Assembly: GCA_002429385.1 (NCBI GenBank)
Contig: DIZL01000009.1
Location: 1-52,338, forward strand
Source: Prolixibacteraceae bacterium UBA6029
GTDB lineage: Bacteria > Bacteroidota > Bacteroidia > Bacteroidales > Prolixibacteraceae
Length of the DNA stretch: 52,338 bases
Reading direction: 5' to 3'
Each line of letters starts with the position of its first letter. Within the stretch, counting starts at the first letter, position 1. The position numbers were made by a program, and so were the translations under genes. The notes under the pieces are model-generated. The model ran no database searches. It was not told the DNA's origin and saw nothing but the letters and a program-made list of their open reading frames with translations. Below are positions 26,357 to 35,902 of the stretch, in pieces.

Positions 26357-27697
26357 TTACCTGTTAAATGCCAACCTTTTTCCCTGTTTTAAGGAAACAA
26401 TATCACCATTGGCATAAATCAGGCTGCCATTAACGAAAGTTGCAACAACTTTATGCGAAAATACAGTTCCATCAAATGGAGACCAACCACATTTGTATAA
26501 AATGTTTTTGTGCGAAACCTCCCACGACTGATCAGGATCAACCAGCACCAAATCGGCGTAATATCCTTCGCGTATGTAACCACGGCGATCAATCCTGAAC
26601 AAGTCTGCCGGAGCATGGCACATTTTTTCAATTACCTTTCCAGGCGATATCAGCCCCTTTTTGCTCTGTTCGAGCATGGCAACCAGCGAATGCTGTACCA
26701 ATGGTCCTCCAGAGGGAGACTTGAAATAAGAATGATCTTTTTCTTCCAGAGTATGCGGCGCATGGTCGGTAGCGATCACATCAATCCGATCGTTCAGCAA
26801 TGCCACCCAAAGAGCAGCTTTATCTTCGACCGACTTTATGGAAGGGTTCCATTTAATTAAATTACCATGAGTCATATAATCGCGTTCGTCAAACCACAAA
26901 TGGTGCACACAAACTTCGGCAGTGATGTGTTTATCTTTTACCGGCCCTGAAGCGAAAAGCTTCATCTCTTGGGCAGTTGAAAGATGCAACACATGTAGCC
27001 GGGTTCCGAATTTAGTGGCCAGTTCAACAGCTTTTGCGGATGATTTATAACAGGCTTCAGCGCTTCGGATTTTAGGATGAGCTGAAATCGGTACAAATTC
27101 ACCGTACGTTTCACGAAAAATAGCTGTGTTACGGATGATGGTCGGTTCATCTTCACAATGGGTGGCCACAAGCATTTTGGTATTCCTGAATATTTCAGAA
27201 AGCACAGCTTCATTATCAACCAGCATATTTCCTGTTGACGAACCCATAAATATTTTTATCCCACAAACATTGTTAGGATCTGTTTTCAGCACTTCATCCA
27301 GGTTATCATTGGTGGCGCCCATATAGAATGAGTAATTGGCTGCCGAAACCTCAGCTGCACGGAGATATTTCTGTTCGAGCAATTCCTGTGTGACTGCCTG
27401 AGGATTGGTATTGGGCATTTCCATATACGAAGTCACTCCACCTGCCACGGCAGCCCTCGATTCGGTAGCAATCTCACCTTTATGCGTCAACCCCGGTTCA
27501 CGAAAATGTACCTGATCGTCGATAACACCGGGAATAAGGTACTGACCTGCAGCATCTATGACTGTGACCCCCAGTGAAGCTTCCTCCGGAATTCCCTGAT
27601 AATATACTTTGGCAATAAACTCTCCGTCAATCAGCACGGCTCCGGTAGATATCAGTCCTTCATTGATGATTCGGGCATTTTTTATCAGTGTCTTCAT
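26357..27697 (-). CDS. pyrC: Dihydroorotase
   Basis: Catalyses ring closure of carbamoyl aspartate to dihydroorotate in pyrimidine synthesis. The frame opens at 27727, but Met at 27697 (MKTLIKNARIINEG) matches the usual N-terminus and gives 446 residues. Zinc-site motifs are IDDQVHFREPG (about 59-69; the first His of the canonical HxH is Gln, as I recall for other Bacteroidota enzymes), GIKIFMGSSTG with the bridging Lys, ATHCEDE, VLHLST and ATDHAPHT. The deep Asp and metal His residues are therefore kept. It follows the glycosyltransferase gene but is separated from it by a terminator. Confidence 0.9.
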   Translation of the reverse strand: MKTLIKNARIINEGLISTGAVLIDGEFIAKVYYQGIPEEASLGVTVIDAAGQYLIPGVIDDQVHFREPGLTHKGEIATESRAAVAGGVTSYMEMPNTNPQAVTQELLEQKYLRAAEVSAANYSFYMGATNDNLDEVLKTDPNNVCGIKIFMGSSTGNMLVDNEAVLSEIFRNTKMLVATHCEDEPTIIRNTAIFRETYGEFVPISAHPKIRSAEACYKSSAKAVELATKFGTRLHVLHLSTAQEMKLFASGPVKDKHITAEVCVHHLWFDERDYMTHGNLIKWNPSIKSVEDKAALWVALLNDRIDVIATDHAPHTLEEKDHSYFKSPSGGPLVQHSLVAMLEQSKKGLISPGKVIEKMCHAPADLFRIDRRGYIREGYYADLVLVDPDQSWEVSHKNILYKCGWSPFDGTVFSHKVVATFVNGSLIYANGDIVSLKQGKRLAFNR

Positions 27698-27745
27698 ATC
27701 AGGTATTTTTGTTTCAGCGCTGTGCATTCAAATTTACTGATTATA

Positions 27746-27773
27746 TAAACAAAAAGACCGCTCTTGCGGTCTT
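27746..27773 (-). terminator. Intrinsic terminator of the glycosyltransferase gene
   Basis: On the minus strand an 8-bp stem (AAGACCGC with GCGGTCTT, 27754-27761/27766-27773) and a 4-base loop are followed by TTTTTGTTT. It is placed 28 bases after the glycosyltransferase stop. Confidence 0.85.
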
Positions 27774-27801
27774 AAAATCAGAATATTTATTTTCAGGAGG
27801 C

Positions 27802-28566
27802 TTAGTCCCGAACTTTTTCGTAATACTTAAACCAACTTCTGATCTTCATTTTCAGCACTCCCCAGAGCGCTTCATTGAAAATACCGCCGCTCATTTTTGA
27901 AGCCCCTTCTGTACGGTCCTTAAATATTATGGGCACTTCAACGATTTTGAACCCATGCAACCAGGTCTTAAACTTCATCTCAATCTGGAATCCATAGCCT
28001 TTAAGACGGATGTTATCCAAATCTATGGTTTCAAGCACCCTTCGCTGGTAACACACAAATCCGGCAGTGGTATCCATGATTTTCATCCCGGTAACGGTCC
28101 GAACATAAACAGAAGCCAAATAGGACATCAGCACTCTTCCCAATGGCCAGTTAACTACATTAATTCCCGAAATATAACGGGACCCGATAGTCATGCCTGC
28201 CTTTTGAACAACACATTCTTTATAAAGTTTTTCCAGATCCTTTGGATTGTGCGAAAAATCACAATCCATCTCGAAAATATAATCGTATGAACGTTCCAAG
28301 GCCCAATGAAATCCGGCAAGATATGCCTTCCCAAGTCCCTGTTTCCCTGACCGTTTCAGAATATGAAGCTTTCCCTGATATTCCGTCATCAGGCGTTCAA
28401 CAATGGCGGCAGTTCCATCCGGAGAATTATCGTCGATAATCAAAAGTTCAAAAGGAGTTTTCAACGAAAAAACCTTTCGAATCATTCGCTCAACATTTTC
28501 TTTCTCATTGTAGGTTGGAATCAATACCAGGTTCTGATGCACGCTAAATTGTTTTAGATTATTCAA
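27802..28566 (-). CDS. Polyprenol-phosphate mannosyltransferase-like GT2 glycosyltransferase
   Basis: A 254-residue GT-A enzyme of the dolichol-phosphate-mannose-synthase (DPM1) type, predicted to transfer mannose from GDP-mannose to a polyprenyl phosphate carrier at the inner membrane. It has VLIPTYNEKENV at the start, DDNSPDGT (45-52), GKQGLGKAYLAGF, the metal motif DCDFSHNP (Asp101, Asp103) and the family segment GSRYISG. It lacks the C-terminal membrane helices of larger homologues, so it is the soluble/peripheral form. manC at 15.1 kb could supply the donor. The exact sugar is inference. Confidence 0.88.
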   Translation of the reverse strand: MNNLKQFSVHQNLVLIPTYNEKENVERMIRKVFSLKTPFELLIIDDNSPDGTAAIVERLMTEYQGKLHILKRSGKQGLGKAYLAGFHWALERSYDYIFEMDCDFSHNPKDLEKLYKECVVQKAGMTIGSRYISGINVVNWPLGRVLMSYLASVYVRTVTGMKIMDTTAGFVCYQRRVLETIDLDNIRLKGYGFQIEMKFKTWLHGFKIVEVPIIFKDRTEGASKMSGGIFNEALWGVLKMKIRSWFKYYEKVRD

Positions 28567-28666
28567 CGAAATTAAACCTTTTTTATAAACAGAATCAATA
28601 TCAGCCTTATCTTTAACAATTTTTAGATTATTTATTCAAACGATTTCTTCTTTATCAGCCAAAAGA

Positions 28667-28705
28667 ACCTGTTTTTTGTTCTTTTTTGCCATTTTAAAAA
28701 CAGGT
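28667..28705. repeat. 10-bp inverted repeat upstream of the beta-propeller gene
   Basis: ACCTGTTTTT (28667-28676) and AAAAACAGGT (28696-28705) form perfect arms around a 19-base T-rich spacer, 30 bases before ATG 28735. This may be a leader hairpin or an operator. Confidence 0.45.
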
Positions 28706-28734
28706 ATCTTCAGGCTTTTAAATTCCCGAATGAC

Positions 28735-31533
28735 ATGAACTTTAACATCATCTTTCTGATACTTTTTTGCCTGCTGGGATGTGAATCTTTCAGCCAGAAC
28801 ACTTCTTCAAAACTAAAGGTAGTTTCTTCACCATCAGGAAGATTATACACACACATTGATAAAATTGGAAGAACGGTAATCCCCAACGGACGCATTTTAA
28901 CTCCTTATGGCACATCACTGGAGGTTGCTCCTCATCCCTTCGGATTAACGCTTAGTCCTGACGGGAATATTGCAGTAACTGCCAATTCAGGCATCTCCCC
29001 CATTTCCATATCTGTCATTAAGAACCTGCGATCGTCCAAACCAACCGTAATGCAGATTCCTCCGGGTGCATCGACTGACAGAGGCGTTCTGGCTTCAGTA
29101 TTTATGGGACTGGCCATTTCGCCGGATAATAAAATCGTTTATGTCGCCGGTGGTCAGGAAAATAAAATCTACCTGTTTTCAATCGAATCCGGAGATAAGC
29201 TTGATTCCATTGATTGTTCACTGGCCGAAAACGGAACTAAAACTCCCAATGGATACATCGGCGATATGAAACTAAGCAGGGATGGACGCTATCTTTATGC
29301 TGTCGATCAAATGTTGTTTCGTCTGATCGTCATCGATACCAGGTTGAAGAAGATCATTGCCAGTGCAAAAACCGGCCGGTATCCCTATGGGGTGATTGTC
29401 TCGCCCGATCAGAAAAAAGTGTATGTGGCCAACGTGGGAATGTTTGAATACAGTAAAATAGGCAAGATCGAGGCCGAAAAGGACTATAAGAAAGCGTTGG
29501 ATTTCCCTGCTTTCGGTTTCGGAACGGATGAAATGAAGAACGGGATCCGCATTAACTCACAGGACATTCCCGGATTGGGCGATCCCAATGTACCTGAATC
29601 GTTTTCCGTATGGTCCTTTTCCGTTCAGAAGCCCGACAAGCCTGTGATCATCGCCAAAATTAAAACAGGAGTCCTGGTGGGCGACCTGATTGAAGGCATA
29701 CCGGCAGTTGGCGGATCGAGTCCCAACTCACTGGCTGTAACCGACAAATATGTTTTTGTCAGCAACGGGACCAACGACAATATTTCAGTCATAGACATTG
29801 TTCATGATCATATCACAACGACTATCCCGCTTAAATTGGATCCGGCCGTAAAACAGTTTCGCGGGGTCATCCCTTTTGGCCTGGCGGTTTCACCCGATCA
29901 GAAACAACTCTTTGTGTCTGAGGCAGGGGTCAACGCCATTGGGGTGATCGATATTCCAACGCTGAAAGTAACGGGCCATATCCCAACGGGTTGGTTCCCT
30001 TCGAAGCTGGAAGTTACCCCGGATGGGAAAACCCTGGTCGTGAGTAATGCCAAGGGCTTTGGTAGTGGCCCCAATGGAGGGGAAACCTTTCAGGAAGGCA
30101 AAGAAGGAAGTTATATTGGCAACCTGATGAAGGGAACTGTTTCGGTGATGGACATCCCCAACCCCAGAAAACTGGCAGCCCTGACCAAACGCGTCATAAA
30201 AAACAATTATCACATCGAAAACTACGCTACTGCAAAGAAACACAGAGCAGGGAATCCGATCCCTGTTTTTGGGGGAGAGAAGGAATCTCCGATCAAATAC
30301 CTGGTATTTATCTCCAAGGAGAACCGCACGTACGATGAGATCTTCGGACAGGTTAAAAAAGGGAAAGGTGATCCGACAATTGCCCGTTACGGTACCAATG
30401 CGACATTTACAAACAGGAATAGATCCCAAAAGGTTGAAAACTCAACGGTTGCACCCAACCATCTGAAACTGGTTTCTGAATTTGCCATGGCCGATAACTT
30501 CTATGTCGATTCAGACGTTTCGGCCGATGGGCATCGCTGGCTGGTAAATACCTATCCAAACGAATGGGTGGAATCGACCGTACCTGCAAGCTATGGCGGC
30601 AACCGTTCCTACTCGGAAAAGTCGAAAGCGCCGGGGAGCCTTGCCATGAATGGTTCGGCTGGAGCCATTTATCCTGAAGACTATAACGAAGCAGGATCAA
30701 TGTGGGATCACCTGGAACGGAATAAAGTCGAATTCTACAATTTTGGCTTCGGAACGATGTTCGAACCGGCCTTTTACGATGACTCGTACAAATACACCGG
30801 GATTAAACAGTATGTCAATTATCCTGTGCCGCGCCCCATGTTTTCGCGTACCTCGAGAACATACCCTACGTTCAACATGGCCATTCCCGATCAGTTTCGT
30901 GTACATCAGTTTATTCAGGAATTTGATCAGAAATGGATCAAACCCGGCCTTCCGATGCCTTCCATACTTACCGTTATTTTGCCAAATGACCATGGCGCCG
31001 ATGAACGTCCTGAAGCTGGCTACCCATTCCGTGAAAGCTACATGGCCGATAACGATCTGGCCGTTGGACGAATCGTGGAGTACCTGTCGCACACTCCTTT
31101 CTGGAAGAATATGGCCATCGTAATTACAGAAGATGATGCTCAGAACGGAATCGATCATATCGATGCTCACCGAAGCGTTCTGATGGTCATTTCACCGTAC
31201 GCAAAACGAGATTACGTATCGAACGTGCACTACAGTTTTGGAAGTATCTTTAAAACCTTCTGGAATGTGCTTGGGATGCCGTACCTCAATCAGTATGATG
31301 CTGCAGCCAACGACTTTGCGGACCTGTTCCGTTCGAAACCTGACTTCACACCCTATAATGCAGTTCCTGTTGATCAACGCATCTTTGATCCGAAGAAGGC
31401 CATGACTCCCCTGGATGAAAACTTTGACTGGAAAGCCGTTAAAGAATCCCCCCTGATTGACGATATGGATGATATGCAGAAAGATCAGAAAGAAAAACCG
31501 GAATACCGTCTGGAAGATCAAAAAAGGAAATAA
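28735..31533 (+). CDS. YVTN beta-propeller / phosphoesterase fusion protein
   Basis: A 932-residue exported protein with a hydrophobic N-terminus whose LLGC (Cys16) could be a lipobox. Residues about 40-480 form a seven-bladed beta-propeller of YVTN/YncE type (repeated patterns LSPDGNIAVTANSG, ISPDNKIVYVAGG, VSPDQKKVYVANVG, VTPDGKTLVVSNAKG). Residues about 520-890 form a phosphoesterase of the alkaline-phosphatase superfamily, starting with KENRTYDEIFGQ and containing DSDVSADGH, LPNDHGAD and ITEDDAQNGIDHIDAHR. Such proteins hydrolyse phosphate esters outside the inner membrane; the substrate is unknown. It is divergent from the glycosyltransferase gene. Confidence 0.85.
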   Translation: MNFNIIFLILFCLLGCESFSQNTSSKLKVVSSPSGRLYTHIDKIGRTVIPNGRILTPYGTSLEVAPHPFGLTLSPDGNIAVTANSGISPISISVIKNLRSSKPTVMQIPPGASTDRGVLASVFMGLAISPDNKIVYVAGGQENKIYLFSIESGDKLDSIDCSLAENGTKTPNGYIGDMKLSRDGRYLYAVDQMLFRLIVIDTRLKKIIASAKTGRYPYGVIVSPDQKKVYVANVGMFEYSKIGKIEAEKDYKKALDFPAFGFGTDEMKNGIRINSQDIPGLGDPNVPESFSVWSFSVQKPDKPVIIAKIKTGVLVGDLIEGIPAVGGSSPNSLAVTDKYVFVSNGTNDNISVIDIVHDHITTTIPLKLDPAVKQFRGVIPFGLAVSPDQKQLFVSEAGVNAIGVIDIPTLKVTGHIPTGWFPSKLEVTPDGKTLVVSNAKGFGSGPNGGETFQEGKEGSYIGNLMKGTVSVMDIPNPRKLAALTKRVIKNNYHIENYATAKKHRAGNPIPVFGGEKESPIKYLVFISKENRTYDEIFGQVKKGKGDPTIARYGTNATFTNRNRSQKVENSTVAPNHLKLVSEFAMADNFYVDSDVSADGHRWLVNTYPNEWVESTVPASYGGNRSYSEKSKAPGSLAMNGSAGAIYPEDYNEAGSMWDHLERNKVEFYNFGFGTMFEPAFYDDSYKYTGIKQYVNYPVPRPMFSRTSRTYPTFNMAIPDQFRVHQFIQEFDQKWIKPGLPMPSILTVILPNDHGADERPEAGYPFRESYMADNDLAVGRIVEYLSHTPFWKNMAIVITEDDAQNGIDHIDAHRSVLMVISPYAKRDYVSNVHYSFGSIFKTFWNVLGMPYLNQYDAAANDFADLFRSKPDFTPYNAVPVDQRIFDPKKAMTPLDENFDWKAVKESPLIDDMDDMQKDQKEKPEYRLEDQKRK

Positions 31534-31651
31534 TTCAAGATCCGATTAAAAAGCTGTACATTTTCTCAATCTACCTCCGACCCTTAGCACGCTCCCATAA
31601 AACCATACCGAACCGGGATTCCCTGTTAATCGGGTACCCCTAACCTGCCCC

Positions 31652-31706
31652 CTTGTGTATACCTTGTGTGTACATTGTGTGTACCTTGTGTGTACCTTGT
31701 GTGTTC
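31652..31706. repeat. 11-bp tandem repeat array, five units
   Basis: Five units of consensus CTTGTGTGTAC run from 31652 to 31706, with single-base variants in units 1, 3 and 5. They are followed by TACACTT motifs (31721-31740) that are partly complementary to the array. The rest of the gap (31534-31828) contains no credible gene. Confidence 0.8.
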
Positions 31707-31828
31707 AGGAACAAATAAGGTACACTTATGCTACACTTATTGTATACACAATTTATACTCAAAAGGGCACGGGAACACAGCCCGTTTACAGCGGGGACAA
31801 GGCACATTACCGACAAATTACAAATAAA

Positions 31829-32425
31829 TTACCATTTTACTTTTCCGGGAGGAACCAGGGGGACAATTTCTAAACGGCGTTGCATGGCACGTCTGAAGAA
31901 TGCGTTTACTTTGGTTATTTCTTCTGGATTGAGTTTGATCCCGATTTGTGTTTTACCGATACTCAGGCTGTAAGAGATGGCCTTTGAATGGGCAATCGAT
32001 AGCCAAAGATTTTCAGGAATACTAAATTTCCGGGGCTGTATCTGATTACGATCGGTTACAGCCGGAACCCGGGCTGGCAGCTTTTGCTCATTTTCAATGG
32101 CAGCAACACTTATTTTTTCACGATCAAGATTCAAGACCATCAGGGAATCCAACATATCCGCACGAATAGCTTTGGTGGCAGATAACTGAAGTGAGACAAC
32201 TGGCTTCTGATCATTCCGCTCTTCAAAGAGATAGGTTGCTTCGGTATCGAAATATTGATTGACAATTGCCTTTCCCGTTTTCGCGGATGATGTAGTCTTC
32301 AGATTCTGAACCAGTTTAAAGCCTTTACTGTCAGAATGGGAATCCTTGATTACTACGATCCGGTTGGTTGGGGCGCAGGAAGAAAAAGTACAAATCAGGA
32401 TAAACAGTGCAGTCAGATGTTTCAT
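31829..32425 (-). CDS. Hypothetical lipoprotein
   Basis: Not recognised. Starting at ATG 32425 (the frame itself opens at 32461) gives a 198-residue protein with a clear lipoprotein signal (MKHLTALFILIC..., FSSC, Cys17). The mature part is mixed alpha/beta without a known motif. A Pro/Gln-rich linker near residue 125 is followed by SIPENLWLSIAHSKAISYSLSIG and a C-terminal basic helix (FFRRAMQRR). It is divergent from the TonB-dependent receptor gene with a 200-base gap, so co-regulation with the receptor is possible. Confidence 0.6.
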   Translation of the reverse strand: MKHLTALFILICTFSSCAPTNRIVVIKDSHSDSKGFKLVQNLKTTSSAKTGKAIVNQYFDTEATYLFEERNDQKPVVSLQLSATKAIRADMLDSLMVLNLDREKISVAAIENEQKLPARVPAVTDRNQIQPRKFSIPENLWLSIAHSKAISYSLSIGKTQIGIKLNPEEITKVNAFFRRAMQRRLEIVPLVPPGKVKW

Positions 32426-32495
32426 GGCCAGGAATTTAATGCGTACAGGATAGGCCTGCAAATATTATTCCATTAACAACTTCAGGCGAAAAATA

Positions 32496-32561
32496 GTTTA
32501 AACGGAGGTTTACAATCATTAACAACTCTTTTTAATCCTGGGTTAAACTTTAGGTTTAAAC
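32496..32561. promoter_or_regulatory. Repeated GTTTAAAC palindromes upstream of the TonB receptor
   Basis: GTTTAAAC occurs at 32496-32503 and 32554-32561, with a near copy GTTAAAC at 32542-32548. The last two form a hairpin-like pair. They are candidate operator sites in the divergent region between the lipoprotein and receptor genes. Confidence 0.35.
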
Positions 32562-32627
32562 CAATGTCTGAAGGGTATTGCAAGATTAAAAGATGTACTA
32601 TTGGGAGTTAAATAAACAAAATGTAAT

Positions 32628-35087
32628 ATGAAGAATAGATTTTTGATGATGGTGATTTTGGTCCTTTCAATTGCAGGAACAGTTTTATCACAGGTGCCAC
32701 CGCAGGGGAACTATCCCGGTGCCGCAAATATGATGAAGAACGGGAAGATTATTGGGAAGATCATTGATGCCTCGACCAATACGCCAATGGAATATGCAAA
32801 TGTGACTGTGTATCGCCAACAGGATTCAAAGCTTGTTACAGGAGGAATTTCAAATGTAGCCGGAAGCTTCGTAATCAGTGAATTGCCTTATGGTGCTTAT
32901 TATGTAGAGGCTGCCTTTATAGGATTTCAAAAAATCACGGTTAAGGATATTAAGATTATTCCAAATACAACCACCATTGACATGGGAACGATTAAACTGT
33001 CGGCATCCAATCATCAGCTTGGTACTGTTGATGTCGTGGCTGACCGTCCAAGGATTGAATATAAGATTGACAAGAAAGTGGTTAATGTAGCCAATGATAT
33101 CAATGCTGCCGGAGGAACCGCAGTAACTGCCCTTGAAAATACCCCTTCGGTTGAAGTTGATATTGATGGGAATGTGAGCCTGCGCGGTTCGACAAGCTTC
33201 ACCGTACTGATTGATGGCCGGCCAAGCGTCCTGACCGGAAGCGATGCCCTGAAGCAAATTCCGTCGTCAGTGATCCAGAACATCGAAATCATTACCAACC
33301 CTTCAGTCAAATATGATCCTGACGGTTCTGCGGGTATTATTAATATTGTCATGAAGAAAAACGTCATTTCAGGCATAAACGGGGTTGTCAATGTAAATAT
33401 GGGAACCGGCCAAAAGTATGGAACTGACATGACCCTGAATTATAAAACAAAAAAGTATAACCTCTTTTTAGGAGCAAACTGGAACGACAACACCGATTTC
33501 GGAACAAATAAATCGACCCGAGAAACCTATCAGAATGATACCACGACCTATCTTACCACCAACGGACGGAGAAACCAGACGAGAGGCGGACAACAACTCA
33601 AGGCCGGATTCGATTACTTCCTTACCGACAATACTTCATTGACCCTATCGGCACAAATCGGGAAATTCAATTTTGACGGCAGTGGCGGTGGAAATCTGCA
33701 TAAATACTATTTACCGGCCAGTGTTGACACCTTTTCAATACAGGACAACAACTCCACCCGATATGGCAACACTGTGAGCACCGACGCCAGTTTCCTGACT
33801 AAATTCAATGAATCGGGAACGCATAAGCTCGAAGGGACGTTTACGTACAGGGATCGCGATGGTAAATCGGCAGAAACCATTGATGAATATCTTTCGGATG
33901 CAAACTATAGCAAAAGTTCGAGTTATATTTCACAGGTAGTAACCAACGATAACAGCAATTCGAAAGATTACCGCATGAAAATGGATTATACCTTGCCTCT
34001 GGCATCAGGAAGAAAGTTTGAAGCCGGAGTTCAAAGCCGCATGGAACGTGAAACGGAGGACTTCAATTTTACAAACTTCGGAGTAAATAACCCACTGTTT
34101 ACCAGTGGAATGAATTACAAAGAAGATATCCATTCCATTTATTCAACGTATTCGGGTGGCGCAAAAACATTTCAGTATATGCTTGGATTACGGGGCGAAT
34201 ATACCAACCGTTCGATTGAGGATTCAAAAATAACAACACCATTCAAGCTTAACCGTTTCGATGTTTTCCCATCGGCCCATTTCTCCTATGAACTGGCAAA
34301 CAAGAATCAACTGATGACCAGTTTTTCCAGGCGTATCAATCGCCCCGATGGCCGTGATCTTGATCCTTTTCCTAATTATATGTCGCAATACGCCATTCGC
34401 ACAGGTAATCCCAATCTAAAACCAGAATACACCGATTCGTATGAACTAAGCTTTATCCGAAACTTTGGTCAGTCATTTCTCTCCTTTGAAACGTATTACC
34501 GTACGACAAACAATCTAATCACCCGCGTACAGAAACTAGTCGGGCAGATATCCTACATGACGATGGACAACCTGAACCGTGATTATTCAGCAGGTGGAGA
34601 AATTATGGGGAATATCGATTTCACCAAATGGTTGATGGTAAATACAAGTTTCACTTTATACGACTACAAAATAAGCGGCCAGGTACTTGGCGTTTCAATT
34701 GATAAAGAAAGTACCAATTACTCGGGACGGTTAAATGCAACGGTGAAGTTTACTCCCGACAGCCGCATGCAGCTTACCGGAATGTATCGTGGACCCTCTG
34801 TTTCAGCACAGGGTGATCAGAAGGGAATGATGTTCACTAACTTGTCTTACCGTCAGGATTTCATGAAAAAGAAGCTTTCAGCCTCGATCAGCGTACGAGA
34901 TCTTTTCGGAACAGCCAGATATGAAGGCACTTCCTATGGTGATGGGTTCAAGTCAACTTTCAGATGGACCAGAGAGCCCCGTGTAGTAATGCTGACACTG
35001 AGCTACAAAATCAATAATTACAAGATGGATCGCGAAGCCAAACCCGCACAGGAAGAATCAATCCCTTCGTTTGACTCCAACAATTAA
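32628..35087 (+). CDS. TonB-dependent outer-membrane receptor
   Basis: An 819-residue outer-membrane transporter. A signal peptide (cleaved near LSQ, residue 22) is followed by a carboxypeptidase-regulatory-like beta domain (about 40-125, GKIIGKIIDAST...PMEYANVTVY). A plug domain comes next (about 135-245; TALENTPSVEVDIDGNVSLRG, VLIDGRPS, NPSVKYDPDGSAGIINIV), then a beta-barrel of the OMP_b-brl_3 type to the C-terminus. No SusD partner lies next to it, so it is not a standard polysaccharide utilisation pair. The substrate is unknown. It ends in a strong terminator. Confidence 0.9.
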   Translation: MKNRFLMMVILVLSIAGTVLSQVPPQGNYPGAANMMKNGKIIGKIIDASTNTPMEYANVTVYRQQDSKLVTGGISNVAGSFVISELPYGAYYVEAAFIGFQKITVKDIKIIPNTTTIDMGTIKLSASNHQLGTVDVVADRPRIEYKIDKKVVNVANDINAAGGTAVTALENTPSVEVDIDGNVSLRGSTSFTVLIDGRPSVLTGSDALKQIPSSVIQNIEIITNPSVKYDPDGSAGIINIVMKKNVISGINGVVNVNMGTGQKYGTDMTLNYKTKKYNLFLGANWNDNTDFGTNKSTRETYQNDTTTYLTTNGRRNQTRGGQQLKAGFDYFLTDNTSLTLSAQIGKFNFDGSGGGNLHKYYLPASVDTFSIQDNNSTRYGNTVSTDASFLTKFNESGTHKLEGTFTYRDRDGKSAETIDEYLSDANYSKSSSYISQVVTNDNSNSKDYRMKMDYTLPLASGRKFEAGVQSRMERETEDFNFTNFGVNNPLFTSGMNYKEDIHSIYSTYSGGAKTFQYMLGLRGEYTNRSIEDSKITTPFKLNRFDVFPSAHFSYELANKNQLMTSFSRRINRPDGRDLDPFPNYMSQYAIRTGNPNLKPEYTDSYELSFIRNFGQSFLSFETYYRTTNNLITRVQKLVGQISYMTMDNLNRDYSAGGEIMGNIDFTKWLMVNTSFTLYDYKISGQVLGVSIDKESTNYSGRLNATVKFTPDSRMQLTGMYRGPSVSAQGDQKGMMFTNLSYRQDFMKKKLSASISVRDLFGTARYEGTSYGDGFKSTFRWTREPRVVMLTLSYKINNYKMDREAKPAQEESIPSFDSNN

Positions 35088-35114
35088 ATATCTATCCTTG
35101 ATCAATGAGCTTAA

Positions 35115-35150
35115 AAAAAGTGGAACTCAGGCAACTGGGTTCCGCTTTTT
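35115..35150. terminator. Bidirectional intrinsic terminator
   Basis: A 12-bp stem with one G.U pair (35115-35126 with 35139-35150) whose arms are A5/T5. It gives a T-run on both strands, between the convergent receptor and satP genes. Confidence 0.88.
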
Positions 35151-35164
35151 GTGTATTCGTGAAT

Positions 35165-35725
35165 TTATTTAATCAATGGGGTTCCAAACGGGAGAACTGT
35201 TTTGCCGGCCACATCGTTCAGAATAATAGCTGCCATCATATACCAGGCTGCAAATGCACAAATGAAGAGTTCATATCCGGCTACTTTGTTCCAAATCGGA
35301 TCGACAAAATGTCCAATATCCAGGAGAATGAACCCAAGCAAAAGTGTCACGAAAGTAATTGCCATGGCTTTGTGTACCCGTAGTGAAGCAACAAACATAA
35401 TTGCGGTATAAAGGGTCCAGGCCACAAGATAGTAGCCAATATCAGTTGTACTCGATTCATAAACCTTATAGAAATTCAATATCAGGATGATTCCCAGACC
35501 TATCCAGAAACTGCCATAAGCTACAAAAGCGCTATAGCCGAAGTTATTTCCCGTTTTTTGTTCCTGGAAGCCAGCTATCAATTGAGCCAATCCACCAAAG
35601 ATAAACCCCATTGCAACGACTGGCCCAAGACCCATCAATCCGACGTTATGAAACTGGAGTAAAATCGTTGTTAATCCAAAACCTGCAAGTCCTACAACTG
35701 CAGGATTACCCATTTTCCTTTCCAT
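35165..35725 (-). CDS. satP: Acetate/succinate transporter, GPR1/FUN34/YaaH (SatP) family
   Basis: A 186-residue inner-membrane channel-like transporter for acetate and related short acids. It has the N-terminal NPAVVGLAGFG signature (the family NPAPLGL), six hydrophobic helices, and the conserved GYSAFVAYGSFWIGLG and TLYTAIM segments. The length is typical. It is a single gene with terminators on both sides. Confidence 0.9.
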   Translation of the reverse strand: MERKMGNPAVVGLAGFGLTTILLQFHNVGLMGLGPVVAMGFIFGGLAQLIAGFQEQKTGNNFGYSAFVAYGSFWIGLGIILILNFYKVYESSTTDIGYYLVAWTLYTAIMFVASLRVHKAMAITFVTLLLGFILLDIGHFVDPIWNKVAGYELFICAFAAWYMMAAIILNDVAGKTVLPFGTPLIK

Positions 35726-35849
35726 GTTGTTTGATTAATTAGTTAAAGTAATAGACCAGATTGGTTTAATGACGTCTTAAAACTACCGATAATTGTTGAT
35801 TATTAGGATTTCAGATTGTCTCAAATGATTGAATCCCTTTTTATAAAGC

Positions 35850-35878
35850 AAAAAAAGGCCGTCCAATGGGATAGCCTT
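35850..35878 (-). terminator. Intrinsic terminator of the peroxiredoxin gene
   Basis: On the minus strand a 10-bp stem with one mismatch and one G.U pair (35855-35864 with 35869-35878) is followed by a run of seven T, 24 bases after the peroxiredoxin stop. Confidence 0.85.
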
Positions 35879-35902
35879 AATTTGTTGATTATTTTCAGAT
35901 TA

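Noticed and set aside
29890..31170. Several antisense and out-of-frame ORFs of 100-180 codons inside the beta-propeller/phosphoesterase gene
   Set aside because: They are shadows of a long, GC-richer coding sequence whose domains are all accounted for in the main frame.
31655..31873. Open frame of 72 codons across the 11-bp repeats
   Set aside because: It is generated by the tandem array (repeating Cys/Val/Tyr codons), has no homology-like features and overlaps the start of the antisense lipoprotein gene's 3' end.
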